From Bdellovibrionales bacterium (GTDB lineage Bacteria; Bdellovibrionota; Bdellovibrionia; Bdellovibrionales; UBA1609): a stretch of DNA of 64,000 nucleotides. Location: positions 23,368-87,367 of the forward strand of contig DAIDIG010000011.1 in the NCBI GenBank assembly GCA_027459485.1, given 5' to 3'. The position numbers were made by a program, and so were the translations under genes. Positions 45,202 to 55,444 of the stretch are shown here, in pieces (position 1 is the first letter of the stretch; every line of letters begins with the position of its first letter). Below the pieces are notes generated by a model. It had not been told where the DNA came from. It saw only the letters and a program-made list of their open reading frames with translations, and searched no databases.

Positions 45202-46449
45202 TTAGTGAAATGACCGCCAGATGAAGAATGTCTTTTTCTGGGGTTGAATTGTAAAGCTTTGAGCGGCGCGCCTATCGACCGAAGGCAGGCCGGCCGAGTT
45301 CAAGCCTTGCACGGACACATTGTAATTTCCGGTTTTTAAGTAAACGCGCGCGACTTGAAACGATTGCGGCAATGTCGACCATTGGCGAAGGTCGGCGCGA
45401 TCAGAAGCTTGCATCGCAATATCCAAAATAGCTCCGAGCGCTTGATTTTTCTGCGCGACCTGATCGGCCACAACTTGTTTTGCCACATAACCGGCCACTT
45501 GTTTAGCCACAAGGGTATTGTACTCGTCGTCTAAAGTCTTTATCGCCGCTCTTTGCACGCTGTACACTTCTTGTGTTTGTACCGCCGGCATGCCGGCAAT
45601 ATTCATTTCTGCTGAAACTGTTTCGCTCGGTCGCGGAAAAAGCTCGGGCAACTCCGGCGCCTCGGGCCTCGGGTACTTTCGTGGGGCCCAGCCTTGTTCA
45701 TAAATTAAGATGAGTTCGCCGTAATTCGGGTCGGTCCATTTTTTATCGAACGGAATGCCAAATTTTTTTGACCATTTGCGGAACTTGCTATGGCGCTGAT
45801 CGAGATAGGCGGTGCGCACCAGCGCGGTTTGCAGAGACGGGACACCCGGGTTGAGCTTGTAGGCCTTTGAGTACTCGATGTAAGCGGAGTCGTAGTTTTT
45901 GTCGTCCTCCCACATCATGCCGCCGAGGTAAAGCGCCATGGTGTTTTGATCGTACGACCTGTTTTCTTTTAGGCGATAGTAATCAAGCTTGTCATTCATG
46001 GCGCGAACTTCGACTCGCGCGTCGTCGTGGTCGCCAAGCATGAGGTAATTGAGCGCCTCCATTAAATTTACGAGCAGATTTTCATAGTCTTCGCCTTTGT
46101 ACTGCACCATCTCTTGCGCAAAAAGCAGCGAACCGGCTTCGCGGCTCACACTGAGATAATCTTTCACATCGGCCAGCTGATCCGCTCTATCAAAATACCG
46201 GTTGCTCGCCTTGTATCGGCCTTCAACTTGCAAGCAGGTCGCGTAGTCAAACAGATAGACAAGCTGATCGTTGCCGCGCTGTTGGGCGAGCTTTTTTAGA
46301 TCGTGCGCGGCGGCCATTGGGTCACCACTTTCAAGAAGATGGCGCGCTTGATTGACGTTATCTTGATAAGTGGCACATCCAGCCGCTGTCATTGCGACAG
46401 CGGCGGCTAGAATTGCAAATACCCGTCGACTTCGCCAATGGCGGATCAT
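45202..46449 (-). CDS. COG3014-like lipoprotein of the LpoB neighbourhood
   Basis: A 415-residue lipoprotein with a signal ending TAAGC and a helical repeat-like mature part (TPR-like helices through about residue 230, with DSAYIEYSKAYKLNPGVPSL). The C-terminus carries a beta-rich end (GNYNVSVQGLNSAGL). It resembles the COG3014 family found beside lpoB genes. Its ATG overlaps the LpoB stop (ATGA), so the two are coupled. A role in peptidoglycan synthesis control is inferred from context only. Confidence 0.65.
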   Translation of the reverse strand: MIRHWRSRRVFAILAAAVAMTAAGCATYQDNVNQARHLLESGDPMAAAHDLKKLAQQRGNDQLVYLFDYATCLQVEGRYKASNRYFDRADQLADVKDYLSVSREAGSLLFAQEMVQYKGEDYENLLVNLMEALNYLMLGDHDDARVEVRAMNDKLDYYRLKENRSYDQNTMALYLGGMMWEDDKNYDSAYIEYSKAYKLNPGVPSLQTALVRTAYLDQRHSKFRKWSKKFGIPFDKKWTDPNYGELILIYEQGWAPRKYPRPEAPELPELFPRPSETVSAEMNIAGMPAVQTQEVYSVQRAAIKTLDDEYNTLVAKQVAGYVAKQVVADQVAQKNQALGAILDIAMQASDRADLRQWSTLPQSFQVARVYLKTGNYNVSVQGLNSAGLPSVDRRAAQSFTIQPQKKTFFIWRSFH

Positions 46450-47045
46450 AACCCGACGTAGTGCTTTTTAAACAATTTTCGAATTTGTTTTTGATCGGTC
46501 CAGACGATGAGGCCCTTTGAAAGGTTCGTCATTCTGAGAGTGATTTTGTAATAAATCGATTCGTTGTTGCCGACTCTTTGTTTGATAGAGTCAATGCGGC
46601 CATCCAAAATAAGATCGGCGCCGACTTGATGGCCCGTGCTCTTTTTGGAAGTTCGCGACGTGGTACCGGAGTTTTCGTATTGATATTCGGCCGCCATATC
46701 TTCGCGCGCCGATTTATCGATAAACTGAACCTTACCGCTGTTTTGCAATTCAACCGTGATCATATCCGTGATGCTTTGTGTATCAATTACTTCGCTTGTT
46801 TTGTTTTGAAGGCGTGTGACGAGAACAATCGGCGGACGAGACGCATCGGCAATATCCGGGCTCGCGAGCGCGCTCGCGACCAATGCCTTAACTGCGTGCT
46901 GCATATCCGTTTCAGACCAACGATCATTCATCAAATTCGTGCGATTGACATCCGAATCGTAATTACCGTTAACGAAAGCCGTCGGCCCGCACGCCGCCAT
47001 AAAAAGACAAGTTGCAGATAAGAAAAGCAAAGAATATCGCCCCAT
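46446..47045 (-). CDS. LpoB-like penicillin-binding protein activator
   Basis: A 199-residue lipoprotein with lipobox (FMAAC) and a mature domain that fits the LpoB fold: RPPIVLVTRLQNKTSEVIDTQSITD, then KSTGHQVGADLILDGRIDSI and ITLRMTNLSKGLIVWTDQKQIRK. LpoB activates class A penicillin-binding protein PBP1B from the outer membrane. ATG 47045 has GGAG 6 bases upstream and is preferred over TTG 47051. The COG3014-like gene directly follows. Confidence 0.8.
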   Translation of the reverse strand: MGRYSLLFLSATCLFMAACGPTAFVNGNYDSDVNRTNLMNDRWSETDMQHAVKALVASALASPDIADASRPPIVLVTRLQNKTSEVIDTQSITDMITVELQNSGKVQFIDKSAREDMAAEYQYENSGTTSRTSKKSTGHQVGADLILDGRIDSIKQRVGNNESIYYKITLRMTNLSKGLIVWTDQKQIRKLFKKHYVGL

Positions 47046-47084
47046 AGTCAACTCCTGGTTGGAACGACTATATTATCACAAAAA

Positions 47085-47675
47085 CTATTTCGTGCTAGTT
47101 GGAGATGTGCGGAAAAGAATCGGTTGATTCGACCTGTTAACCGAAAGCCCGGTGACGTCGAGGTTTTTATTTAGACGCACATTGACTCCGTGTTCGCGGG
47201 CATTTTTCAAGAACTGACGAATATACTCTTGCTGGTAGGCCTGGTCATAATCTTTCAGCCACTGGTTTCGTTGCAGCATCAAAGAAACCCGCTGATCGGG
47301 CGTCATTGGCTGGAAGGCTTTGGGCATCTCGTCATGCGCCACGTCTTTGGCATTATTCTGTTGTTGAAGAACGAGCGGGATGGGGGCCGACCCATCTTGC
47401 TCAAAGTCTGTATTCGACAAAGAGTCGGCGCCTGCGTTGTCTTCTTGCATTGTTTCTTTTTTCAACTGCGCGCGGTTGGCCGTGTCCTTTAAATCGGTGT
47501 TGAGTTGGCGCTGAAGCGATGGCTCTTGCGACGGTGCCGCATTCACGGCCTCATGCGACGCCATATCCTTTTGATCGTTCGTTGAATGCATATACCCGGC
47601 CAATGCACCGACCGCTAGGCCGGCGGTCAGCAGCCACTTACCGGCTGTACTACCGTTTTCATTACTGGCATTCAT
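47085..47675 (-). CDS. Membrane-anchored protein, function unknown
   Basis: No family recognised. A 196-residue protein with one N-terminal membrane segment (WLLTAGLAVGALAGYM) and a polar, Gln/Asn/Asp-rich periplasmic part. A helical stretch (MLQRNQWLKDYDQAYQQEYIRQFLKNAREHGV) precedes the end. It lies 7 bases after the histidine kinase gene on the same strand, so it is probably cotranscribed with it; the LpoB-like gene follows 39 bases downstream. Confidence 0.6.
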   Translation of the reverse strand: MNASNENGSTAGKWLLTAGLAVGALAGYMHSTNDQKDMASHEAVNAAPSQEPSLQRQLNTDLKDTANRAQLKKETMQEDNAGADSLSNTDFEQDGSAPIPLVLQQQNNAKDVAHDEMPKAFQPMTPDQRVSLMLQRNQWLKDYDQAYQQEYIRQFLKNAREHGVNVRLNKNLDVTGLSVNRSNQPILFRTSPTSTK

Positions 47676-47682
47676 GCGCTAC

Positions 47683-49638
47683 TTATCGGCTCGCACGCAC
47701 CGGAAGTTGAATTACGAACTCGGTGCCCGATCCAACTTTTGAGTGGACGGAAATCGTGCCGCCATGCTTAGTGACCACTCCGTAGGCTATACTCATACCA
47801 AGGCCCGTGCCCTCGTTGACATCCTTTGTTGTGAAAAATGGGTCAAAGATCTTCTGCGCCACTTCGTCGGGCATACCCATCCCGTTGTCTCGAATTGAGA
47901 CTTCCACGACGCCCGCCGATACCGTACGAGTCGCAATTTTGATCTCACCGTTTTCAGGAATGGCTTGAATGGCATTCGTTAAGATGTTCATAAATACTTG
48001 GTTCAACTGACTCGGATAACACAACACCGGTGGGAGCTTCGAAAAATTTCTTACGATGTTGATCCGTGATTTGAATTCACCCTGCAAGAGGGCGAGCGTT
48101 GACTCAATCCCCTCGTGAATATCCACTTCTTTGAGTTTTGCTTCATCTAATCGAGAAAAATTGCGAAGGCCGATCACGATATCGCGCGTGCGGCGCGCCC
48201 CTTCTTCGCATGACCGAATGAGCTTCGGCATATCTTGAACTAAAAAGTCGAACTCTTTTTCTTCTTTTGCCGTTCGAAAATTCGGCGCGGACGAATCCGC
48301 CATATTCACTAAATCGATGAGGCGCTGCGAGTAATCGCGCAAGTGGGCCATGTTACTGTAGATAAAGCTGATCGGATTGTTGAGTTCGTGCGCGACACCA
48401 GCCACCAATTGACCGAGACTCGCCATTTTTGCGGCGTGCACCAGCTTCGCCTGAGTTTCGCGAATCTCCTGATTGGCGCTTTCAAGCTTTTTGATATTTT
48501 CTTTCATTTCGTTCTGCGAATCATATGCGCGTTGAACCATTTCATGAAACGCGCTTGAAAGGATGCCCAGCTCAGTGTCGGAGTAAAAGCCGGGCCGTTC
48601 CGGCGCGGGGGCCTGATTGAGATCAGTGTTTTGAACAAGGTCAACCAATTGATTGAGAGGTTGGAGCAACACCTTTGACAGCACAAAGCTCAAAACGATG
48701 AGCAATAATATGATTGTCCCGACAACAGAGAAAAAAGCATAATTGACGTTTCTTAAAACCTCATTGGCGGCGCGTTTTGAGGCGCCAATTGCGAGTAAGA
48801 AGTGTTGCTCTCCCCATGGGATCTTTTCAACCATGAAGCCATAGGGCACACCGCGAATGTTGAGGTCGAAAAGCTGAGGCCGCTTGCCGGACAGATGATC
48901 AGAGAAAAACCCGGCGCGATAATGGGTTAAATCATCGTGGCTTGCGATGGTTTTCATGCCGTCCTGGCTGGCAAACGCGACTTCTATGTTCATCCGGTTT
49001 TTTAAGTTCGTCATGAACTCGGTATTGACGTTCAGAACTTCTTCGATATAGCCCACGAGTGCGCCCGATGAACTTAGGATTTTGGCGAAAGCCACAAGGT
49101 CAAGGCCGTTTTCGCGATTGAAATCAACGACGGCGAGCTGGTCGTGCGTTGAGGCCAACTTCAAAAAATCATTTGATAAATATACATCTCGCCCCTCAAG
49201 TTTGGCATGCCTTTGTACGTTGCCTTTTCCATCCACGTAAAGCGAAACATTGAGCCGGCCGTCTCGGCTGAATATCGACAATCGATTGGCGATTGCCCCA
49301 GCGCCCTTCAGCCAGCGAGCGGAGAGATCGCGAGCGGCGTCGATCTCGTTGGTGGAGAGATAATAGACCAGCGTGCGGTCGTGGGCATGGGCCGAGTTTC
49401 GCGCGAGCAGAGTTTTCTGAAATTCTTGAAAAATAGAATCGATTTCACGCTGATTGCCGCTCAATCGCTGGGCGAGCTCTTGATCGATCGCTTCTTCGTA
49501 CTTCACGAGTGAATAGCCCGTCAAAAATGCCAGCGGCACGATCGAAAACATAAGAAGCCACATCATCAGAATCGTTCGAAGCGAGCGCGGCGGGCGCCGC
49601 ACATTGATTTTACTGGTCGGTGTTGTTGTTTTGGTCAT
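47683..49638 (-). CDS. Membrane sensor histidine kinase
   Basis: A 651-residue sensor with a first membrane helix (about 22-45), a large periplasmic region (about 48-290), a second helix (about 295-320), HAMP and coiled coil. The kinase core follows: H-box [18 protein letters not shown] with the phosphorylated His, N-box [15 protein letters not shown]1 DNGMGMPDE and [13 protein letters not shown]. No response regulator is adjacent, so it is an orphan kinase. Its start lies 29 bases inside the anti-sigma-like gene. Confidence 0.92.
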   Translation of the reverse strand: MTKTTTPTSKINVRRPPRSLRTILMMWLLMFSIVPLAFLTGYSLVKYEEAIDQELAQRLSGNQREIDSIFQEFQKTLLARNSAHAHDRTLVYYLSTNEIDAARDLSARWLKGAGAIANRLSIFSRDGRLNVSLYVDGKGNVQRHAKLEGRDVYLSNDFLKLASTHDQLAVVDFNRENGLDLVAFAKILSSSGALVGYIEEVLNVNTEFMTNLKNRMNIEVAFASQDGMKTIASHDDLTHYRAGFFSDHLSGKRPQLFDLNIRGVPYGFMVEKIPWGEQHFLLAIGASKRAANEVLRNVNYAFFSVVGTIILLLIVLSFVLSKVLLQPLNQLVDLVQNTDLNQAPAPERPGFYSDTELGILSSAFHEMVQRAYDSQNEMKENIKKLESANQEIRETQAKLVHAAKMASLGQLVAGVAHELNNPISFIYSNMAHLRDYSQRLIDLVNMADSSAPNFRTAKEEKEFDFLVQDMPKLIRSCEEGARRTRDIVIGLRNFSRLDEAKLKEVDIHEGIESTLALLQGEFKSRINIVRNFSKLPPVLCYPSQLNQVFMNILTNAIQAIPENGEIKIATRTVSAGVVEVSIRDNGMGMPDEVAQKIFDPFFTTKDVNEGTGLGMSIAYGVVTKHGGTISVHSKVGSGTEFVIQLPVRASR

Positions 49639-50632
49639 TGCTTTGGGGTTCCGGTGACTGCTCCTTCATCCAAAGGATAATGCGAATTTTGCCCTGAGGC
49701 ATGACTCGCTGGTGCGCTGTTTTCAATATCCGGACTGGACCATATCCGCCCAAAGTCTTAATTAATGCGTTGAAATTCTTCTCGGGGATAATGAAGTGGA
49801 AGTAGGCGCCGCTTGGGTTGACCTTGCGCCAGCCGAGTTCTACCTGACCGGCCTTGTAACCGCCAAGGGCTAAAATCTTCTCACGTACTTCGGGGGCAAC
49901 GGAGTCGACATCCGGTAGGGCCATTAACATACGGTACAAAAGGCCCTTTAAATTCGCCGGTGCTCCCGTCGTTTCATCAATAAACTCGACATTCGATGGG
50001 AGTGTTGCGGCGAACGAAGACGAGGAAGTCTGCGCCTCTGTCGACGGCTTCGGCGCATTTGCGTTTATTGCGTTCGACGCCACTTTGATCGGAGCAGACG
50101 GGGTTGGCCCTCTGGTTCCTTTTGCTGCTGTCGCCTTTTGGTTTGTCAAAGGCGGAACTGACGGCGGGGACACCGGCCGGGTAACGTCTTGATAATTACG
50201 AGGCGAGAGTAATGACGGATGACTGATTTGCACGAGATACGCTGTGCGCCGTTCGATTTTTTGCCAAGGTAACGTAAGGGCGAACACGGCAACGAGTGAA
50301 GACAAAATCAACGCTTGCGCTGTCCACTGAACGACGTCAGGCCAGTTGCGGTATCTCAGCTGTTCGATCGAATCGGCAATCGGTGAAGAAGTCGCACGAA
50401 GCCGCTCCATTTGAAGCATCGAAATTCTCGAACTTGAGATCTGATCGCAATACGACATCGCCAGACGGATTGAATCGAGGTCGCGCCGAAGATCGTCATG
50501 AGAATTCAGCCCGGCTTCAACCGCGTGCTTTCGATCTTTGTCGAGCTTTTCTTTCGCGTACTCATAGAGCAGCTCTTCGCACATAAAACGTGAGAGCTGT
50601 CGCTTCGGTCGGTTCAGCCGCTCTTCAGGCAT
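49610..50632 (-). CDS. Anti-sigma-like membrane protein
   Basis: About 340 residues from ATG 50632. The N-terminal cytoplasmic helical part (ERLNRPKRQLSRFMCEELLYEYAKEKLD) leads to one membrane helix (VVQWTAQALILSSLVAVFALTL), a Pro/Ala/Ser-rich periplasmic linker and a C-terminal folded part (LKGLLYRMLMALPDVDSV). The arrangement fits an anti-sigma factor, but the zinc-binding HX3CX2C motif is not seen. It overlaps the stop of the sigma-like gene by 8 bases, a pairing typical of sigma/anti-sigma genes. Confidence 0.6.
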   Translation of the reverse strand: MPEERLNRPKRQLSRFMCEELLYEYAKEKLDKDRKHAVEAGLNSHDDLRRDLDSIRLAMSYCDQISSSRISMLQMERLRATSSPIADSIEQLRYRNWPDVVQWTAQALILSSLVAVFALTLPWQKIERRTAYLVQISHPSLLSPRNYQDVTRPVSPPSVPPLTNQKATAAKGTRGPTPSAPIKVASNAINANAPKPSTEAQTSSSSFAATLPSNVEFIDETTGAPANLKGLLYRMLMALPDVDSVAPEVREKILALGGYKAGQVELGWRKVNPSGAYFHFIIPEKNFNALIKTLGGYGPVRILKTAHQRVMPQGKIRIILWMKEQSPEPQSNDQNNNTDQ

Positions 50633-51073
50633 GACCGACCCCCGCTTGTAGCACATGGCCAAGCACTCTCAGTCCGCGCCCGACACGGTATCGAACCGTA
50701 CCAATTGGGACCTTCATTCCGTCCGCAATCACTTGATCTGAAAATTTTAATATCGCCGAGTAGACAACCGTGCGAAACTCGCGATCGTCAGCTGTTTTGC
50801 GAAATTCGAACCACGGCCCCCAATCGACCTCATCAGCCGTGACAAGAGCTCCCGCTGTAAAGCTGAGACTCGATGGCTTTGTCGAAGCCTTAGTTTTTTT
50901 AAACTGTTTTTCAAGCTGACGAACAATTGCCGTATTTTCAGAAGAACCGCGTTTTTTTTGCCCCTGCCTGTACGAACGCATAGTGCGCGACGTTGCCAGC
51001 ATCGCTTTCGTTTCATCCAGAAAAACAAGATAATAAAAGAGCGCGATCTTTTCTAAAAGCGCGTCTGCAAGCA

Positions 51074-51074
<1 letters not shown>
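50625..51074 (-). CDS. Sigma-70-like protein, short
   Basis: A 149-residue protein with a sigma region 4-like C-terminus: the stretch ADGMKVPIGTVRYRVGRGLRVL resembles the recognition part of ECF sigma factors. Region 2 is hard to recognise and the middle is basic and low in complexity, so it may be degenerate or divergent. ATG 51074 overlaps the mreB stop (TGATG). The anti-sigma-like gene follows at once. Whether it acts as a sigma factor is an inference. Confidence 0.55.
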
Positions 51075-52126
<1,052 letters not shown>

Positions 52127-52129
52127 TTA

Positions 52130-52159
52130 ATTCTAGTTTCACCGCGAAAACAGAGTCAA
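52130..52159 (-). promoter_or_regulatory. Candidate sigma-70 promoter of mreB
   Basis: On the minus strand, -35 TTGACT (52154-52159) and -10 TAGAAT (52130-52135) with 18 bases between. Only 6 bases separate the -10 box from ATG 52123, and no Shine-Dalgarno sequence is present. The transcript would start at or next to the start codon. Confidence 0.55.
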
Positions 52160-52205
52160 CCGATCATTGACTCTTTTATTGAGGATCATCACACTACTCG
52201 CACAC

Positions 52206-52718
52206 ATGAGAGACGCGAGTGAAAATGCACTTTTTCAAACCATGCGCGAGGCGATTAAAAAAAATGTGGACAGTTATTCGGAAATTTTACAAATTTTGCC
52301 GGCTCCGCATGCGCTCGCCGTTCGGCTAGACGATCGAATCAAATGCGTTCTCACACTCGAAAATCACCGCGCCACATTGACGATGGTTGATCCTGAAAAG
52401 AAAATTGCAACCGACATCGAAGTTGTACTTTTTTCTGAATCCATCCGAAGACTTAGCTCTCAAAAATTCAATGATCTCACTGGTTTATTGAAAGCCTTGG
52501 GCAGTCTTGCCGTTCGCGGCCACATTCGACTTAACCCCCTGTGTTCGGTCCGCGAGCTCAATCGAAAAGGTTATCTTTTAGCGATTCAAAAGTTGGGTTC
52601 TGCGCCAGCCCATTTCATACTGGAGATGCTGGCGCACCGCTTCAACTTCTTGCAATCGCTGCTGATCGCTCCAACCGAGCTCGTGTTGAAAAAGCTGCGC
52701 AATCTCGTCCAAAAATAA
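52206..52718 (+). CDS. Hypothetical protein overlapping glpD
   Basis: A 170-residue frame from ATG 52206, without a clear ribosome-binding site. Content is alpha/beta-like (ALAVRLDDRIKCVLTLENHRA, KKIATDIEVVLFSESIRRLS) and no family is recognised; a sterol-carrier-like pattern is only a guess. Its last 141 bases are antisense to the 3' end of glpD, which is unusual for a convergent pair. Either the real gene ends as written or part of the frame is chance. An upstream in-frame start lies at 52167. Confidence 0.45.
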   Translation: MRDASENALFQTMREAIKKNVDSYSEILQILPAPHALAVRLDDRIKCVLTLENHRATLTMVDPEKKIATDIEVVLFSESIRRLSSQKFNDLTGLLKALGSLAVRGHIRLNPLCSVRELNRKGYLLAIQKLGSAPAHFILEMLAHRFNFLQSLLIAPTELVLKKLRNLVQK

Positions 52719-54254
52719 AAACCCGTGATCTTGTCGCGCCAGAAAAAGCGGTGAGCGTCGCAAGTAAAAATCAAGCAGATGCAGGCACATGGTCGAGTGA
52801 ATCGCGTGCAGCGCTTCGAGTTGCCAGACCCTGTGCACCCCTTGAGTTTGCGGCAAATAGCGTTCGAGCAATACCCGCGCTTCTTCGCCGTGTCTTTCAA
52901 CCAAATAATTCACCATGCTGATTGGGAGGCCAAAGTCGTGAGCCCAATCACTCACCTTTCGCCCCGCCATTGCCCTTGCGGTTTGACTGGCAAGCGGGTT
53001 GAGCGGCTTGAGGGTTTGATTGCGCGAAAAACGAACTCGATCTTCGAGCGGGAATTGCGTGAGCGCCGCCTCCACCGTTTGCTCGGCCACTTTGCGGTAG
53101 GTCGTGTATTTGCCGCCGGCTACAAACGTAATATTGCGGGGGTCTTCGATGATCACGTGCTCGCGACTCGTTTTACTTTCGCTGGCTGATCCATCGTCAA
53201 CAAGCGGGCGGACCCCCGAATAGCTGGCCACAATGTCGGCTTCAGTCAAATTCGCACCCGAAAAATAGCGATTCGCCACGTGAAGCAGGTACTCAACGTC
53301 GGAGCGAGTGGAGCGAACCGTTGCGGGGTCGCCATCAAAATCCGTATCCGTTGTACCGACAATCACCATCTCATGTCTCGGGATTGCAAATACGATTCGT
53401 TTCTCGTCGTCAGAAATCATGACGACGGCGTCGTGCACCGGCAAACGACTACGCAAAAATGTGAGGTGAATGCCCTTCGACGGCCGCAGAATCGGCCGCC
53501 ACTCGTGAAGAATTTGGGAGGCCACAAGATCTGTCCATGGCCCGACTGTACTGACAAAATGCCGCGCCGAAATTAAAAATTCTTCGCCGGTTGCCTCGTC
53601 GCGTGCTTTGAGTTTTTTAACCCGGCCATTTTCAAATTCGGCACCTATCGCTTTCACATACGACGCCGCGACCGCGCCGGGTGCGCCGCTGCCAAAACCC
53701 GCAACTGCCGAACGAAGAGTTTCAATGACGAGGCGATCGTCATCCATATACGCGTCAGAGTACGCGTAGCCGCCACAAAGCTCGGTACTGTTTAACATCG
53801 GCACTCGATGAAGCAGCGCTGATTTGCTAAGCCGTTCATGCATCTCGGGCATTTCGAAAGTCGCGAGTGCATCGTAAAGCATCATACCAAGGCCCAGCTT
53901 GAACATGCCTACGCGCGAATGTTTATAAACCGGCAGAATAAACCGCAGCGGATGGACAAGGTGCGGCGCCATCTCGAACAAACGACGGCGCTCCTGTAAT
54001 GCTTCGAAGACTAAATGAAATTCGAGATTTTCGAGATAGCGAATGCCGCCGTGAATGAGTTTACTCGAGCGTGAGCTGGTGCCACCGGCGAAATCACTAG
54101 CTTCGATGAGCGCGACCTTCATGCCGCGGCTGGCGGCATCGCGCGCAACCCCGGCACCATTGATGCCGCCGCCAATGATGGCGATGTCAAATTTCTCGGT
54201 GCCAAGCTTGTGAATAAATTGCGGGCGAAGTTTCGCCGACAGCGTGCTGGTCAT
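52578..54254 (-). CDS. glpD: Glycerol-3-phosphate dehydrogenase GlpD
   Basis: FAD enzyme that oxidises glycerol-3-phosphate to dihydroxyacetone phosphate at the membrane and passes electrons to quinone. The 558 residues contain the dinucleotide-binding FDIAIIGGGINGAGVARDAA, the SSRSSKLIHGGIRYLE motif and the late TFVAGGKYTTYRKVAEQTV segment. The C-terminal helical cap ends LQYEMGWRR. The start ATG overlaps the previous gene's stop (ATGA). Confidence 0.93.
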   Translation of the reverse strand: MTSTLSAKLRPQFIHKLGTEKFDIAIIGGGINGAGVARDAASRGMKVALIEASDFAGGTSSRSSKLIHGGIRYLENLEFHLVFEALQERRRLFEMAPHLVHPLRFILPVYKHSRVGMFKLGLGMMLYDALATFEMPEMHERLSKSALLHRVPMLNSTELCGGYAYSDAYMDDDRLVIETLRSAVAGFGSGAPGAVAASYVKAIGAEFENGRVKKLKARDEATGEEFLISARHFVSTVGPWTDLVASQILHEWRPILRPSKGIHLTFLRSRLPVHDAVVMISDDEKRIVFAIPRHEMVIVGTTDTDFDGDPATVRSTRSDVEYLLHVANRYFSGANLTEADIVASYSGVRPLVDDGSASESKTSREHVIIEDPRNITFVAGGKYTTYRKVAEQTVEAALTQFPLEDRVRFSRNQTLKPLNPLASQTARAMAGRKVSDWAHDFGLPISMVNYLVERHGEEARVLLERYLPQTQGVHRVWQLEALHAIHSTMCLHLLDFYLRRSPLFLARQDHGFLFLDEIAQLFQHELGWSDQQRLQEVEAVRQHLQYEMGWRRTQLLNR

Positions 54255-54619
54255 GAATTGGCATCCGAATACAGCACGCGTTGAAGATGCTTCTCGCGGC
54301 GTAGACGTTCGGCGACGTCTTTGAGTTCTGCCTCGACCTGCGCTTCGTCGGCGGCCAATCGCTCAACCCACAAAGTTTGGGTGAGACCACGCGTGAAAAG
54401 TTGGGTTTGGGCCAAAAAATAACCCGCAAGGGCGCCGTTATGAAACGCGCCGAAACTCCACCCGAGCGGCAAGTAATGATCAAGCGACTCTTGCCGCCAA
54501 CTGGCGTGCCACATTTTAAATTGCCGCTCATTTTCGTCTGGTTCGCTGCGCGCAAGGCGAGCCATCTCATATTTGAGTATGAGATCTCCGTCGCTAGGCT
54601 GAAGTACGCGAATATCCAT
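54251..54619 (-). CDS. Small acyltransferase-like protein (GNAT type, tentative)
   Basis: A 122-residue protein that resembles a short GNAT domain: MDIRVLQPSDGDLILKYEM at the start, LGWSFGAFHNGALAGYFLAQT in the middle and a VERLAADEAQ-type end. The CoA-binding motif is not clear, so the family is tentative. ATG 54619 lacks a good ribosome-binding site, with TTG 54646 as an alternative. It is translationally coupled to glpD through ATGA and divergent from the HAD gene. Confidence 0.55.
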   Translation of the reverse strand: MDIRVLQPSDGDLILKYEMARLARSEPDENERQFKMWHASWRQESLDHYLPLGWSFGAFHNGALAGYFLAQTQLFTRGLTQTLWVERLAADEAQVEAELKDVAERLRREKHLQRVLYSDANS

Positions 54620-54663
54620 CGGTTTGCTTGCTGGTGGTTTGAGCAACGGCTAATGTAGCGTGT

Positions 54664-55407
54664 ATGTTGCCCTTCCCGCAAGAAAAGATCGCACGGATTT
54701 TTAAGCAAATCGACCAGGCCGTTGCCGCTGGCGTCGACCGCGTGGCCGCTTTCGATGCCGATGGTACTCTCTGGGATACCGACGTCGGCGAAAATTTTCT
54801 ACAGTTTAAAATCGCCAAAAAACTTTTGCCGAATTTGCGCGCCGACGCGTGGGAGTACTATCGTGACGTCTACGTGCGCGAAACGCCCGTGGCACTGGTG
54901 TGGCTCGCGCAAATAATGAAGGATGTGCCGCTTGAAACCGTGCGTGCTTGGGCGCGCGACGCGTTCGCGACTCTTCAGCCGCCGCCGTTTTTCCCGTTCA
55001 TGAAAGAACTTGTCGCCTACCTAAAATCGCGCGACGTTGCCGTCTATTGCGTCACCGCCTCGGTCCGCTGGGCCGTCGAACCGGCTGCCGCGGCGATTGG
55101 CATCCCGCCCGAAAATGTGATCGGCATTCGCACCAAAATTCGCGACGGAATAATTACCGATGAGGCCGAAGGTCACATCACCTGGCGCGAAGGCAAAGTG
55201 ACGGGTTTACTTGAGGCGACGGGCCGAAAGCTACCGTTTCTCGCGGCTGGTAATACCATGGGCGATTTAGCGCTTCTTGATTCAGCCAAACGCATTCGCA
55301 TCGCCAATCTTGGTGCGCCGCCCGGGCACTTCAATCGCGAGACCGAAGACGCGCTTCTTGCCGTCGCAAAATCTCGCGGCTGGCACTACCATTCATATCG
55401 GCCCTAA
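54664..55407 (+). CDS. HAD-superfamily phosphatase (PSP/HAD-IB like)
   Basis: A 247-residue haloacid dehalogenase-type hydrolase. Motif I is AFDADGTLWDTD (nucleophile D31, acid D33). Motif II is the Thr/Ser in YCVTASVRW. The acidic motif appears as LAAGNTMGDLALL. Phosphoserine phosphatase-like members share this pattern, but the substrate is not identified. No serine genes are nearby. Divergent from the acyltransferase-like gene with 44 bases between. Confidence 0.78.
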   Translation: MLPFPQEKIARIFKQIDQAVAAGVDRVAAFDADGTLWDTDVGENFLQFKIAKKLLPNLRADAWEYYRDVYVRETPVALVWLAQIMKDVPLETVRAWARDAFATLQPPPFFPFMKELVAYLKSRDVAVYCVTASVRWAVEPAAAAIGIPPENVIGIRTKIRDGIITDEAEGHITWREGKVTGLLEATGRKLPFLAAGNTMGDLALLDSAKRIRIANLGAPPGHFNRETEDALLAVAKSRGWHYHSYRP

Positions 55408-55444
55408 AATCCGCGTCGTCCGCTTTAAAATTTTCGCGCGCACC

